A stretch of DNA of 64,000 nucleotides, taken from positions 1,084,001 through 1,148,000 of the forward strand of contig JARFIW010001257.1 of assembly GCA_036346225.1 (NCBI GenBank), read 5' to 3'. The translations under genes were made by a program, and so were the position numbers. This DNA is from Platerodrilus igneus (Eukaryota > Arthropoda > Insecta > Coleoptera > Lycidae). Below, piece by piece: positions 1 through 12,017 of the stretch. Under the pieces are notes generated by a model. It did not search any database and had not been told where the DNA came from. It was given only the letters and a program-made list of their open reading frames with translations. Each line of letters begins with the position of its first letter. The stretch's first letter is position 1.

Positions 1-608
1 CGCAATCGTTATAGTATAACGTTTAATTACGCAGCAAATTACGCGCCATTTTGTATCAAATACTGAACGCTTTTAAAGGTGATGCAATGGTCAAATTATT
101 ATGCACAATGTAAAGAAAAACAATTTACTCACTTAAATCGCCCTTACAGCCAAATCCCAGGGTCCATCACGTTTCCTGGATCACATCACGCCTTGTTGAC
201 TCCAAATTTCATCCGTCCAAACTCTATGCTCGTAGAGGAACGATAAGGAACAACCAGGTAGAGAGACACAAAAGTAAGGTAAGGAACCTACGCCCCTAAA
301 AAGAGAAAAAACACACACCACAGATAGTTGTTCTTGGCTTCAGGTCTCGTCGCTTAATAGCCGCTTTCAACACTACCTGCACGTTCGCATTCTTTTACGC
401 AAACGCAACTGCCCGGAAAGACGGAAATTGACAAGTTCATTAAAAAATATCTGCGGGAATTTATTTACAAATTATAACTAACCCTAAGACATGTACATTG
501 CCAATTTTGGCATGTAACAAAATATGTCAAGTTATCTGCCAATATCAATTTCATTTGTCATGTATTCCTTACCAATTGTTGTACTGAGGCCAACACATGC
601 TTTGCATT
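1..608. other. No gene recognised; possible flank of gypsy relic
   Basis: No convincing reading frame or structural RNA is visible here. The stretch precedes the integrase end of the minus-strand gypsy fragment, so it may hold the rest of that element's 3' part or its LTR, but no matching second LTR was found in the window. Confidence 0.3.
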
Positions 609-2868
609 TCACCTCCTGCTTGGATATAAACTAACAATCTTCGTAAATACATCCACCATCACTAACACATTCTGAAATCCATACCGCCTTGGCACTAACC
701 CATTTAAATAGTCCATTTCCACTATATCCAATGGTGCTGTCGTCTCCATGCAAGGAGTTGTATTCTGAGTTGTTGTATTTCTTGAATTTTCCATCTTATG
801 TATTTAACACATCCTAATTTCATTTTTGACCAACCCAGTCATTCCGAATGTAAAATGCCTCTCTATATCAAAAAACATTTCCTACTACAAATATGACCAT
901 ACAAAAAGTAAACCTGCCTAATCAACTCTCTCGCTGTCTCTCTGTCCACCACCAACAACTCATCACTGACCTGCTTGATCAAAAATCCATCTTCAATCAG
1001 ATAACCTCTCTGCTCATACACAACCGCCTATCTCTAAATTTTATCGAATCTCAACTATCTCGGCCTCTGCTATGTATCTCTAAAAATCTGGACCGGGTCC
1101 ATTTGGTTTCTTCCGTGAATTGCTGCACTCCTACTAATGTATACCGGCGTCTCTCTACTTACATAGCCTCGATCTTTTCAGCTCAAAAAATCCTCAGTCA
1201 CATTCTCCTTCCTTAGCTTATGCTTAAATTCTAAATCATATTCTTGTAAATACAATGCCCATCTATATAAACGACTGTTGGTAAACTCTTTTTTCTTTTG
1301 AAACGATACCGCTCTTGTCTATTTCGATTAGAAATTCGTTCCCTAACAAATAAAACCTCAGCTTTTTTACTGCATAGACAACGGCTAACATTTCTTTTTC
1401 CGCTACAGAATATCGAGTCTCACATTCTTTCGTATCCCTTAGTTACAAAACAAATAGGCACCTCTTCTCTTAAATCCATCGGCACCAGCTTTGTTTCAAT
1501 CACACTTTCCGTCACATCTGTCCTTAAATAAATTTATCTTTGAAATTTGGATACTTTAACATTAAATGATTATAAAACTGTCGTTTTAATTTTTGAAATG
1601 CCTGCTCTTGTTCTACCATCCGCTTTCACTTGTCATGCTTTTTTAATCATCCAATCAATGGTACACATGATTCAAAGTATTTAGGTACAAATCACTTGCA
1701 ATAATTTAGAACCCCTAAAAAACCTTTTCAGCATTTTAACGTTCTTTGGTTGCTTTAACTCTTTCAAATCCTTTAACCTGTCATTACTAATGCATACACT
1801 CGAATCACTAATTACAAAACTTAAATATGCTACTCTTGTATTAAAAAACTCACATTTCTTAATATTCAGCTTGAGTCCACCTATATCCAACTGCTCCACT
1901 ACTTTCTATAAATGCAACAAATGTTCATCTTCGTTCTTCAAAGAGATCAGACTATTTATGTAATGCATGCAAAAATCTTCCAATGGGCTTAAAATTTTTG
2001 CATGGCCCTTATGAACGCTGCTGACGACGAACTTAGTTCAAATGGTACTACACAGAACACACCTATCTTCCCCGCAATAGTGAACCTTGTATTCTTCCTG
2101 CTGTCTTTATGCAATGGAATTAACCAAAACGAATTTTTCAAATCGAGTTTACTAAATATTTTCATTTCACTTAATTTATATAACAAATTATCTAATAACT
2201 GCAGCTCTTCGTGCTGTGGCCTTGTAAACGAATTCAACTTCCTGGCATCCAAACATATCCTTAAATCTAATCTATCTGCCTTAGGTACAATAACTATTGG
2301 ATTTACAAAACGAGTGTTTGCTTTTTCTATGATACCATTTTTGAACACCTTACCTATTTTAACCTTCATGTTTTCTCTCATCGAATAAGATAGACATATT
2401 TTAGTATAAAATCCCTTCTTGTCAATAATTTCTAACTTATGCGGGTACTCCTCTGCAACTCTTGGTTCGTCATCAATTAAACCTACATGATCGTCAAATA
2501 AATTACCCAATTGTGTATGTATTTCTCCTCCTGTCGTCCCAATCTGTTTATCTTCAAACAACCTTTCAAATATTCCCCATAACAACAGAAAACACTCACC
2601 ATTATCCTTACTCGCCTTAATATCCATTCTCTTTCATATGGAATCATTATTGACGTTAGTGCCATATTCACAATTTGTAACGCGTTCTGTCTCACCATCA
2701 GTAATATATAATTTGTCTAGGAATAGCGAAGTTGGTTCCCCTACAGGTCGGGTAAATTTTGGTATTGTGTCCTTGCTCAGTTTAAAATTCAAACTATGTT
2801 CACTACACGTGTTTCTAATCCGTTCTAAATTATCGATAAAATTTATTTTACTATTGACCAAAGTGTGA
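609..2868 (-). pseudogene. Ty3/gypsy-type pol fragment (RT, RNase H, integrase)
   Basis: Read on the minus strand, this is the pol region of a Ty3/gypsy LTR retrotransposon in normal order. The reverse transcriptase lies at 2627-1989, with FVNPIVIVPKADRLDLRICLD followed by FSKLDLKNSFWLIPL. The RT connection is at 1899-1681. An RNase H segment lies at about 1460-1220, with a match to TRYSVAEKEMLAVVYAVKKL. A zinc-binding-type LYGH...C segment is near 900, and the start of the integrase core (VEMDYLNGLVPRRYGFQNV) is at 794-609. The frame is broken many times. The RT catalytic YxDD box is replaced by YINS near 1940, so the enzyme would be inactive. Integrase is cut after its first acidic residue. 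I could not place gag or LTRs. It could be the missing pol of one of the gag-only elements elsewhere in this window, but nothing here links them directly. Confidence 0.85.
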
Positions 2869-3049
2869 ACAAAACTACTTATTTTTTCTCAAAACGACAT
2901 TATACAAAAGTTTTTCTAAAACCATTACCAATCTTATGTATTTCAACCTCTTGCAAATAAGTCGGTGTTGAGAAGAAATTGTATTCAAAAAATTGTGCAA
3001 TTACAAACTCATAATTATTAAAAGCTATGTATTCTAACAATATTTCAAG

Positions 3050-4311
3050 ATGGCTGGCAGTGATTAGCATGCATTCAACAATTCTAACAATAGTTGTAAT
3101 TATTGTGGTAAAAAAGTAGTAAATAAATATCATAGTTGTGTTACTTGTGATGTTAAAGTTCATCCTTCATGTAGTGACCGAAAAGGATCAGTTATTTTAA
3201 ATAAAGATGGTAATAAATTATATTATTGTGCTGAGTGCTTTAATAATGGTAATGACAGTGTTGATGATATTGTTAGCAACAATAATTTGGATACTGGTAT
3301 TACTGGTCAGGATAGTGTAAATTATTCACCACAAAATACTAGCCAGGATATTATCACTTTTATCAAAAGTGAAGAATTTAACAAACTTATTAGAGGTATG
3401 GTTCTAACTTCAACTGTGCATCTACATGATGAGATTAAAGAACTAAGAGAGGTAATCTTCAAATTGAGAAGCAGTAATGTTGATCTGATAAAGCTACTAA
3501 CAAATGGTCAAAAAATTACTAATTTAGCTAAGGATAAAGATACTACCAATCCGAAAGTTAATACCTTGTGTGATAATCAATTATTGCAACAGGTGGACTA
3601 CAAACAAGGTCATAACATAAAGGATTGCATTAAATTAAGTACAGAATCAGGTGTTCACATAGTCACTGATAAAATTTCATCTATATCAAAACCAATTAGA
3701 AATTCTATTGATAATAAGAATAACAATAATAAAAACACTATCTTAAACATTCGAACATCCAAAAAAGAATTAATAATTGGTACTGCCATAGTTAGTGCCC
3801 CTACATCTAACAGTGAGTTCACTGATGATTTCATGTCTGTTGCAGATTTAGAACTTACAAATTACATTTGACTGGAGTGAATCCATCTGTTGATGAACAG
3901 AAGATAATGGACTACATAACAAATAAGTTGCATAATCATTTAAACGTTGATACACCACCACATATTAAACTTGAACAATTGAATTCCAAGTTCTCAAATA
4001 GATATAGTTCTTTCAAAGTTCCAGTCAATTCAACTTATATGTCTACTTTAATGAATTCAGCCTTTTGGCCTAATGGTGTTGCTGCTAGAAAATTCATGGA
4101 CAATAATAAAACCATGCAACCAAAATTTTCAAGTGCCACAGACAACGATACCAACAACTTAGTCCAGCTTGTACTAAAGACCAACCACAGCAATTCGCCC
4201 ATGGAAACGCTTTTAGTTCAAAGCAATGCTTTAGACAAACTTTATTTCTGTATTATCAGAATGTTCGTGGAGTTAGAACTAAAACTGTCGAAATGTATAA
4301 ATCTACTTTAA
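3050..4311 (+). pseudogene. LINE ORF1 protein with N-terminal zinc finger
   Basis: ORF1 of the LINE is a nucleic-acid-binding protein. From the ATG at 3050 there is an in-frame TAG at 3065. The same frame then continues with a Cys/His-rich finger of PHD/C1 type (CNYCGKK, YHSCVTCDVKVHPSC, YYCAECF, about 3095-3245). An acidic and coiled-coil stretch follows (about 3380-3500), with an Asn-rich linker after it. A -1 frameshift at about 3868 leads into the second part, TGVNPSVDEQKIMDYI and FWPNGVAARKF, which resembles the C-terminal domain of Jockey/CR1 ORF1 proteins. The end overlaps the start of ORF2 in another frame. The early stop and the frameshift make this non-functional as read. Confidence 0.75.
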
Positions 4312-7060
4312 ATTGCAATTTTGAGATTTTGATCTTGTGTGAGACTTGGCTTTCTGCAGATGTTAATAGCAATGAACTTATACATAATAATTATGATGTC
4401 TATCGTAATGACAGAAAATATGACTTAGTTGCCTGTAAGCGCGGTGGTGGAGTATTGATCGCAGTATTAACATATATACAGTCTACTCTACTCTCTTGCA
4501 GTAACAGTTTACAATTTGAAGATCTTTGTATTATGTTAACCTTAGAAAGGGAAGTATTAATTATTTGTGGAGTTTATATTCCACCTAGTGCTGAGATACA
4601 GGTGTACCAAGCTTTTATAAATACAGTCGAAACCATCCGCGTACAATATCCACATGCTAAACAGCTTATTGTTGGTGATTTTAACCTATCCGGAATCTCC
4701 TGGGTTCAAGATGATGAGTACTTAGCCCCTAGTGGTCACCTCACTAGTAAAGAAAAGCATTTCACAGATAATATGTATTACCTGGAGCTTCTTCAACGGA
4801 ACCATATAACTAGCTTTCAGAATAACTTTCTGGACTTGCTTTTTAGTGATGATTCCTTGAATGTTTAATTACATGCTACCTTCACTCCCTTAGGTAAAGT
4901 TGATATTTACCATTCGCCATTGGAAGCGTTAGTTGATATAATTTCCATTCCATTTTTCCAAAATAACAAAGGGTTTGAATTGAGTTTTGACTTCAAAAGG
5001 ACTGATTTTGAGAGGTTGAACTATTTCTATAACACTCACGATTGGTCATTTATTGATCGATGTAAGAACATTGACACTGCTATTGAATCCTTTTATTCTA
5101 TTATTTATGATGGTTTGCATAAATACATGCCTAGAAAAGTTAACGCTACTTCTAAATACCCAAAGTGGTGCAGTAGAGAGCTGAAACGACAAATTAACAA
5201 GAAAAATAAACTCTATCAAAAATTTAAACACACAAGATCCATAAATGACTATAACGCTTATTCAAATTTACGAAGAGAAACCAAAGTTCTTATCAATCTT
5301 GTCTGATACTGAACTTTGAATACTTACTATTAAATACTTCTGGTCACTTATTGATTCTTTAAAGAATAACAATGGTATTCCTCAGCAGATGGTCTACAAA
5401 GAACGTGCACTAAATGATGTTCAACTTATAGCTGATGCATTTGCTGAACATTTTGAAAGTTCTTATACAGTGTATACCATCAATCCGGTGTTTAACTTTA
5501 ATACTCACAATACTGTTTGAAACTGCCTATACCACCATACATTTACCACTGACGAGGTACAAGAAAAAATATCTGCTCTGAATTGTAATAAGAGCTGTGA
5601 GCCAGACGGTATACCTCCGGTACTATTGAAAAACTGCAATGCATCCTTGGTTAAACCTATTACTTTATTATTTCAGCATAGCTTTGACACTGGTACTTTT
5701 CCCAGGTCTTGGAAAATCTTAACATTATTTCCCATATTCAAATCTGGAAATAGGTAAGATGTTACTAACTATAGAGGCATATATATCACTGTTGTCCATA
5801 CTATCTAAAATTATGGAATCGATAATCACAGATACTTTTCAGAAATTTTACACATACCATAGCAATTCAGCAACATGGGTTCTTTAAATGCCGTTCCACT
5901 GCAACTAATCTTGCTGTATTTCATGAATATTTATCTAAGAATATTGAACTTGGATATCAGATCAATGTCATTTATACCGATTTGAGTAAGGCATTCGATA
6001 GTATTTGCCATCAGCTGCTTGTGTTGAAGCTAGAAGCGTTAGGTATACATGGTATATACCTATCTTGGATTCAATCTTACTTAGAAAGCAGAATTCAATG
6101 TGTGAAAATTGGAAATATTTCATCTAGAGAGATAACAGTAGGTTCAGGGGTTCCGCAAGGGTCACACCTGGGTCTGATTTTATTCTTGCTCTTCATCAAT
6201 GATGTTGTGTCCGTGTTCAAGAGTTTACAGGTGTTACTATATGCCAATGACTTGAAATTTTTTAGGGTGGTACATTTAAAATCTGATTGCTTCAAAATGC
6301 AAAGGATTTAGATAATTTTGCGACCTACTGTGATGGAAATTGCTTAAAGTTGAACATTGCTAATTGTAAAATTATGCACTTTTACAGATGCACAACTCCT
6401 ATGAACTACAATTATAGTATTAATAGTCATTCTATAAATTCAGTGTCGTGTATCACTGACTTAGGAATCACCTTTGATGTTAAAATAACCATTAGAGACC
6501 ACATCAACGCTATAGTAACCAACTCTCTCAAAGCTTTGGGTTTTATCAAAAGAAATTGTAAAACCATTCGCGATACAAAAGCCTTAAAAGCACTTTATTC
6601 AGGTTTGGTTAGAAGTCTGCTTGAGTACCACTCTGTAATTTGGTCACCATTTTACTCATGTCATTTTGATCGCATTGAAGGGGTGCAGTCTAAGTTCGTT
6701 AAATTTGCTTAGTACCAAATACACTTTACAAGTGATCATATTACTCCGAGAGTAAGGCTGCAATTACTGGGCCTCCAATCGCTACAAACAAGAAGGAAAC
6801 AAGGGATGTTTATATTTGTGTTTAAAATTGTCAACAACTTGATTAATTGCGATGCTTTGCTTGCCAAATTGAATTTCCATGTAAAACATCAGATTACTCA
6901 CTCAGATAATTTATTCTTATTAAATTTTCATAGGACAAACTACAGGCATCAGGCCATTATGGACCGCATAATAATGACAGCTAACACAGACTATATGCAT
7001 ATAGACATTTTTCATATAACTTTATCGAGTCTGAAAAAACTACTTAACAGCAATTTGTAA
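4251..7060 (+). pseudogene. LINE ORF2: endonuclease plus reverse transcriptase
   Basis: This is the pol of the same LINE. The apurinic-type endonuclease starts YYQNVRGVRTKTVEMY at 4251 and runs to about 4866, with LILCETWL and LIVGDFNLSG. A linker is at 4920-5306. The RT fingers at 5340-5980 are riddled with stops but recognisable (PDGIPPVLLKNC, VTNYRGI). The RT palm is at 5982-6311, with YTDLSKAFDSICH and GSGVPQGSHLG. The catalytic box reads YAND instead of YADD, so one metal-binding Asp is lost. The thumb and C-terminal part continue to 6712 and 7060 in shifted frames. The clade assignment (Jockey/CR1 group) rests on motif style and was not tested by phylogeny. Confidence 0.85.
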
Positions 7061-7571
7061 ATTTCTTATAACCTTTGTTATATATTTAAATTTGTTAAGT
7101 GCCAATTAGATTTTTTGTATAAATCTGTAATGTACTGATATATTTAATAAATAAATGCAAATAATATAAAAATGAGTTTATTGATAAATCAATAATTTAA
7201 AACTACGAACGCATTACATACTAGGTAAAACTTACAAAAAATTTAAAATATTATTCTTCCTACCTTATCTAAAAACAACTTTAAACAAATTGATACAGTA
7301 AAAGTTAAATATTACTGTTATTATGAATATTTATATTATATCAATTCCATCGCAACCACACATGTAGCTACAATATTTTACAATTAACCATTTTTCAGGA
7401 ATACTTGATTTATGAAAGTATGGAAGTATATTACAATCGACTTTTCTGATAAAAATTTCATACATTTTATATTTTTTCACAATAAAGTGAAACAGGTTAA
7501 AGTAAAAAGTAAACAAATACATGCTACAACTACATATCTTATTACTTAAGTGCATTCAGAAAACATACAGC

Positions 7572-8868
7572 TTAATTAAACGTATCGGTTATTGTTTGAA
7601 TCCCGGTATCACAAAAAGGAATTTTTATTATCTCTATATGAGTTGTTGGCATCCTTTTTAAAAGTACTTTCTCTATGTTTGGAAGAAATAAACTTTCAAG
7701 TTTAAGATTTTGTGGAGAAGGAATACAAAGAAGCGGTCTTTCGTCAAAAAATAGTGATTCTATAACAACTTCGCCGCCAGCATCCTCACGCATTGGAAAG
7801 AGCATTTCCATTTGTTCTTGGAACTCCAATGTTATACACCACTTAAAATGGGATAAAGTACTTTCCAATTTTAGCACTCCCCATATAAGAATACAATAGT
7901 TAAGAGGAAGTCGACCAATATAATTGGGAATAATAAGGAGCTTTTTGATATTCTTGCAAGCGCCTAAAGCATTATCAAAACCAATTTTAATATCAAAATT
8001 GATCAACTCAAGCTCCTCTACATGAGGCATGATTCTCACAACATCTAGAATTTCAAGTGTATAGCAATTACCATCACCTTTCTCTAGACGAAGCTTCTTA
8101 AGTTTAGAAAGTCGAGCTAAAATATTACGCCCAAATGATTGTGGAAAGTCTGTACAGTCTCCTAAAGCCAATGACTCCAAATCTGTAAGATTAGCAATGA
8201 CTTTAATATTAAGATTGTTTAAACCTTTAACTGAAGTAAGAGATAAAAGTTGCAGCTTGGTAAGCTTTGCGAGTGCGCTTAAATCCGAAATAAATGAAAA
8301 TCGAAATGTTGATTTCAGGCGTAATTGTTTTAAATTTTTAAGCTATACTAACGGATTTAGATTTATAGGTGAAAAACAAATCACCACAGCATTTAGAACT
8401 TCCAAGTTTGGATTGCTAAAAGGAATCTCTTCAATTACTGAGACTAGGCAAAATTTAATCTCAATCTTTTTTAATGTGTACACTTTCGTAATTTTTTTGA
8501 TAAATTGAACCCAATTGCTTAAAGTATTTCTAGGCAAACATATTTTACGCATATCTAAGTGTACTGTTCTATGTTTATGTAATGCATTACATAAACCCTT
8601 AAAATCATGAATTGGGCAATAGTTCATTCGCACCGTATTCCATAATAATGAATCGTTTGCGATATCCCGCCATATAGTACAAACACGCATAGCATTTAGT
8701 AAATCCCGCAGTTCAAGATACCGAAACACATAAAAAAGTATGTTATATGCAAATGCAGCAGTCTGGGCGTAATTTATTGTTGCTGCAGTGATTCCAGCAC
8801 GGTCGGATTCAAATGTACCACGAGGTGTTGATTTAGAATTATGCTTCCTTTTCCCTGCATGGGTAATC
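7572..8868 (-). CDS. F-box/leucine-rich-repeat protein exon with one internal TAG
   Basis: One long minus-strand exon follows a good acceptor (TTTCAG at 8874-8869). It opens with ITHAGKRKHNSKSTPRG, then an F-box-like helix bundle: FAYNILFYVFRYLELRDLLN, followed by VCTIWRDIANDSLLWNTVRM. F-box proteins couple substrates to SCF ubiquitin ligases. The rest is leucine-rich-repeat-like, with repeated L..L.L segments such as LAKLTKLQLLSL, LSKLKKLRLEKGDG and VEELELINFDIKI, ending at 7572. The frame is open for about 430 codons except for one TAG at 8345-8343, in the middle of an LRR. A single lesion suggests a recently lost gene, a polymorphism or a sequence error. No upstream exon was identified. 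I do not assign an orthologue. Confidence 0.7.
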
Positions 8869-8880
8869 CTGAAATAATAA

Positions 8881-10262
8881 ATTTTAAATTAGAATTACAC
8901 TATATGCAATACAATTCACAATTATTACACTCCTAAACTCAAATGGGTAAAACAGGACTAGGATTATAGAAGCTTTTTATATTTTTCATCATGTTCTTAA
9001 TCAATAATAAACTATTAGATACCTACAAGGTTCACATAAATATACCAGACTAATCATAATGTTGGCAACATGAATCAATGAGAAAGTATTGAGCAGAGTA
9101 ATCACAGACCGTTGAACTTCCTACACCAAACAATACCAGTTTAATCTTGATATACCATTTAGATTATATTTAACCATTGATTGAAGTATCACTAGTTCAT
9201 TAGTCATAGCTGTTTCACTAGAAGTATGTTAAGATTTTCTGATTGACATAAAATAAATAACCACAAATGATAGGAAGCTCACAAAAGCAATTGAAAATAA
9301 AGGCAACTTAACAGTTGTTTGCAATATCAAGGGTGACGCCATGATTGAACGGGTTTCTAAGACTGGCATAATTAGTTGACACTGTTAACCTTGAGTATTA
9401 TACAAGCTCCAAGAATGAATAAATACAAAAGAGGAAGTCAGTTTTGTGAAAGAAGAAAAGTCGGATAATATACCAGCACACGATGGAGCTTTCGTACAGT
9501 TTTCTTTTTACCAATAGGTCTGTATTTGATCAACCTCCATCATTACCAGGTAAAATTCCTGTTGAATTCTATGTACATTCTACTATGCAAACCATGCTGA
9601 ACAGAACTATTTTAGAGTGTCAATTGGTAAAGACAAAAATAGCAGAAATATGAAATGGTGTAACACTAGATGATGAGAAGCTCTGTTATAAATACCGAAA
9701 AATATAAATCCAGCAGTTTGTAAACAAGTGATAATTCGTTAGGTCCTCCTTCGTGTTAATTATACCATGTTCTCAACAACATGTACAGGACATAATGGCA
9801 GACCATAAATGCGTACAATGTACGTAACTAATATTAGGGCATATGATAATGGGGTACAGTTCGAAGAATCACCTCAGTTGTTTGCACATATGTTCCTCTT
9901 GCTAATTGGAGTTAGTGAGGTAATTAATTTCTAATTGACATATTACCATGTTAAACATGGGTGTAGGGCAAATTTTTTCCCACTAAGGATGGCAAACTAT
10001 TTTGGTAGTATTTTATTTACAAAAAAATATAATAAATGTTTTAAATAGTTTCAAACATTTAAATGTAGTTTTATTAATTTTTAGTTACTTAAATTATGAG
10101 ACATCATGTTTATACTTCACCGTTTATAAATTAAACTTGTTTTACAAGTTTCTACATGTCTTTTAAAGCAAGCTATTTGTCGAGTGTTGTGTTATCCAAG
10201 CAGTGCCCACCACGGAGTGCGAATGTATTATTTGAGCCCTAGTCAAAATAAGTAACTAACTA
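8881..10262. other. Non-coding stretch, nothing recognised
   Basis: This AT-rich DNA has no credible exon or transposon domain. If the F-box/LRR gene has upstream exons they should lie here or beyond on the minus strand, but I could not see one. Confidence 0.3.
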
Positions 10263-10264
10263 AG

Positions 10265-10431
10265 AACCTAAACATGGTCGATTACAAAAATTAAGGGACG
10301 ACTTATTGTCTGAAAATGAAAATAGTCCAAGCAAATTCGCCAATACATATTTATTAGACAAGTATAAACACAGTTCAAATGACGCCACTACTGTCAGTGA
10401 AATAAGTGTATCAAAAAAAAAACGTCGCAAG
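10265..10431 (+). CDS. Possible orphan internal exon, function unknown
   Basis: A 167-bp open stretch sits between a plausible acceptor (TAACTAACTAAG ending at 10264, with a branch-point-like CTAAC) and a donor (AAG then GTAGAT at 10432). The reading includes HGRLQKLRDDLLSENE and SVSKKKRRK, so it is polar, lysine-rich at the end and could hold a nuclear localisation signal. No family was recognised. Protein-like composition and splice sites are the only support. It could equally be chance or part of a degraded element, since a LINE tail follows directly. Confidence 0.25.
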
Positions 10432-10519
10432 GTAGATCTATTTATTTATTATTACATTATTCCAAAGGCAAAAACCTATAAAAATTGGAACAGGAACAAA
10501 AACATGTACAAAGTTATTA

Positions 10520-10967
10520 CAAATTTATACAAGTACACTTTTAGATAAGCTAACAAATATGCACAGAAAACAAAATCTTGCAAGGAGCCAACGGTGCAGT
10601 TGTGGATATTAATTTCTGTATTAATTTTATGAGATGCATCACATAATCGATAAAGTGGAGAAAATTTCAATTTTTTTGTTCTAGGTGTCAGGGGATAAGA
10701 GAATTGAGGGTTTCTAGTTGCTGTCCATGGAGCCTTATATTGAAACAATCTACTGATATTAGCAGCAGTAATTTGCTGTTTATAAATCTTATGTAAAAAC
10801 AATAATAATATATACTGTCTATGACCAGTAAGAGTTTGAAAACTATGCCTTCTCAGCAGAGCACCATGTGAGTAACTAATTGACGGATAAATTCCATCAG
10901 CTTTGAATGATAAAAATTCCAGGAATCGCTCGCTCCCCTGCTTCAATTCGTATGACATATATATCAT
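10520..10967 (-). pseudogene. LINE ORF2 C-terminal fragment
   Basis: On the minus strand the reading frame resembles the extreme C-terminus of insect LINE ORF2 proteins, with a run containing RQYILLLFLHKIYKQQI and FSYPLTPRTKKLKFSPLYRL, then CDASHKINTEINIHNC. This tail pattern follows the RT thumb in Jockey-like elements. The RT itself is absent, so this is either a fragment left by later insertions or a 5'-truncated insertion. It is unrelated in strand to the possible exon just to its left. Confidence 0.5.
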
Positions 10968-11181
10968 AGTGAGGTTCCTTCCTATAAAATAACAGCGTAT
11001 TCAAGAAAAAACCTTACGTAGGCATTATAACGAAGAATCAGAGTATCAGTTTTTTAAGTAAGCTCTGCTGTTTCTTGTAATAAAACCAATCATTCTGAAA
11101 ACTTTACTTATAATATTCTGAATATGCTCAGCAAATGACAATTTATGATCAAATATCAATTAAAAATAATTCCGGTCCATC

Positions 11182-11920
11182 ATGTCTAGGCAACGAACAC
11201 ATTTAAACTTAAATACAGAAGACATAATAGAAGACATTATTTCACAATATTCAAGTGAAGTTGTGAATGAAGAAGTGGTAATCACAGCTTCTGAAATTAA
11301 TATAAATTGGGAACCTGTTGATGGTGCTTCATTGAAAGTTTGATTTCGCAGTAGATAAAACTGGTATAAAACCAGAACTTTAAGAATATTATATCATAAA
11401 CAAATCGTATTACTTTTTCAAAATATTTATTATCGACAAAATAATTCATTAAATGGTGGAACAGATGAATCTGTATGCTGAGCAACCTTTATATAATATA
11501 AAGCAAACTAAAGCCCATGTGAAAAGTTGTGTACCTATTAATAACATAAAAATGAAAAAACTTCTACACATTATCGTGTGGATGAGACTAATGCAATTGC
11601 CACATTTAAAAGCATTGGAGTATCAATATTCTATATTCCAATAAAGTTAACAACATCAAGCCAAGAAATCGATTTTAACAGCTATTGCAGATGGCATTTC
11701 AACAATAACAAAAGTATAAGTTTTTTTGACAAACTCCGAAAGTTGATACCATTGACAAGAAACTAGCAAAAAAATTTCAAGAAGTTCTTACGCTCGACTT
11801 CTCTATATGCATTGACGAAACGTTAGTTCCATTCCAAGGGCATCAATGGTTCAAACAGTACATAAAAAATAAAAACATAAATTTGGCATGAAGGTGTACA
11901 AGTTGTGATGTGCCCACCAT
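11182..11920 (+). pseudogene. piggyBac-type transposase, N-terminal and first catalytic part
   Basis: From the ATG at 11182 (MSRQRTHLNLNTEDIIEDII) the frame resembles the acidic N-terminus of piggyBac transposases. After several stops and frameshifts it continues with NLYAEQPLYNIKQTKAHVKS (from about 11464) and MKKLLHIIVWMRLMQLPHLK. The catalytic-type motif CIDETLVPFQGHQWFKQYI is at about 11808-11864, where DE begins the first conserved acidic block. The frame is lost at about 11900 (KVYKL). The rest of the protein resumes at 16494 after a 4.6-kb insertion. Multiple lesions make the gene dead. Confidence 0.85.
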
Positions 11921-12017
11921 AATAAGTAAGCAACAATTACTTTAATGTTATTATAAATATCAAATGTTGATATTTTAGGGAATCAGGTATTTTGTTTATT
12001 AAATGTTAAGTTCAAGT

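Larger units (their letters stand above)
2900..7165 (+). mobile_element. Jockey/CR1-group LINE (non-LTR retrotransposon)
   Basis: This is a near full-length non-LTR retrotransposon on the plus strand. A short 5' leader precedes ORF1 (3050-4311), which is overlapped by an endonuclease-reverse transcriptase ORF2 (from about 4251). The element ends in an A/T-rich tail with AATAAATAAATGC near 7150. Both reading frames are disrupted, so it is a relic. No target-site duplication was found by eye. Confidence 0.85.

Noticed and set aside
893..1531. Plus-strand open frames over the left end
   Set aside because: They lie opposite the RNase H and integrase parts of the minus-strand gypsy pol and have no domain of their own.
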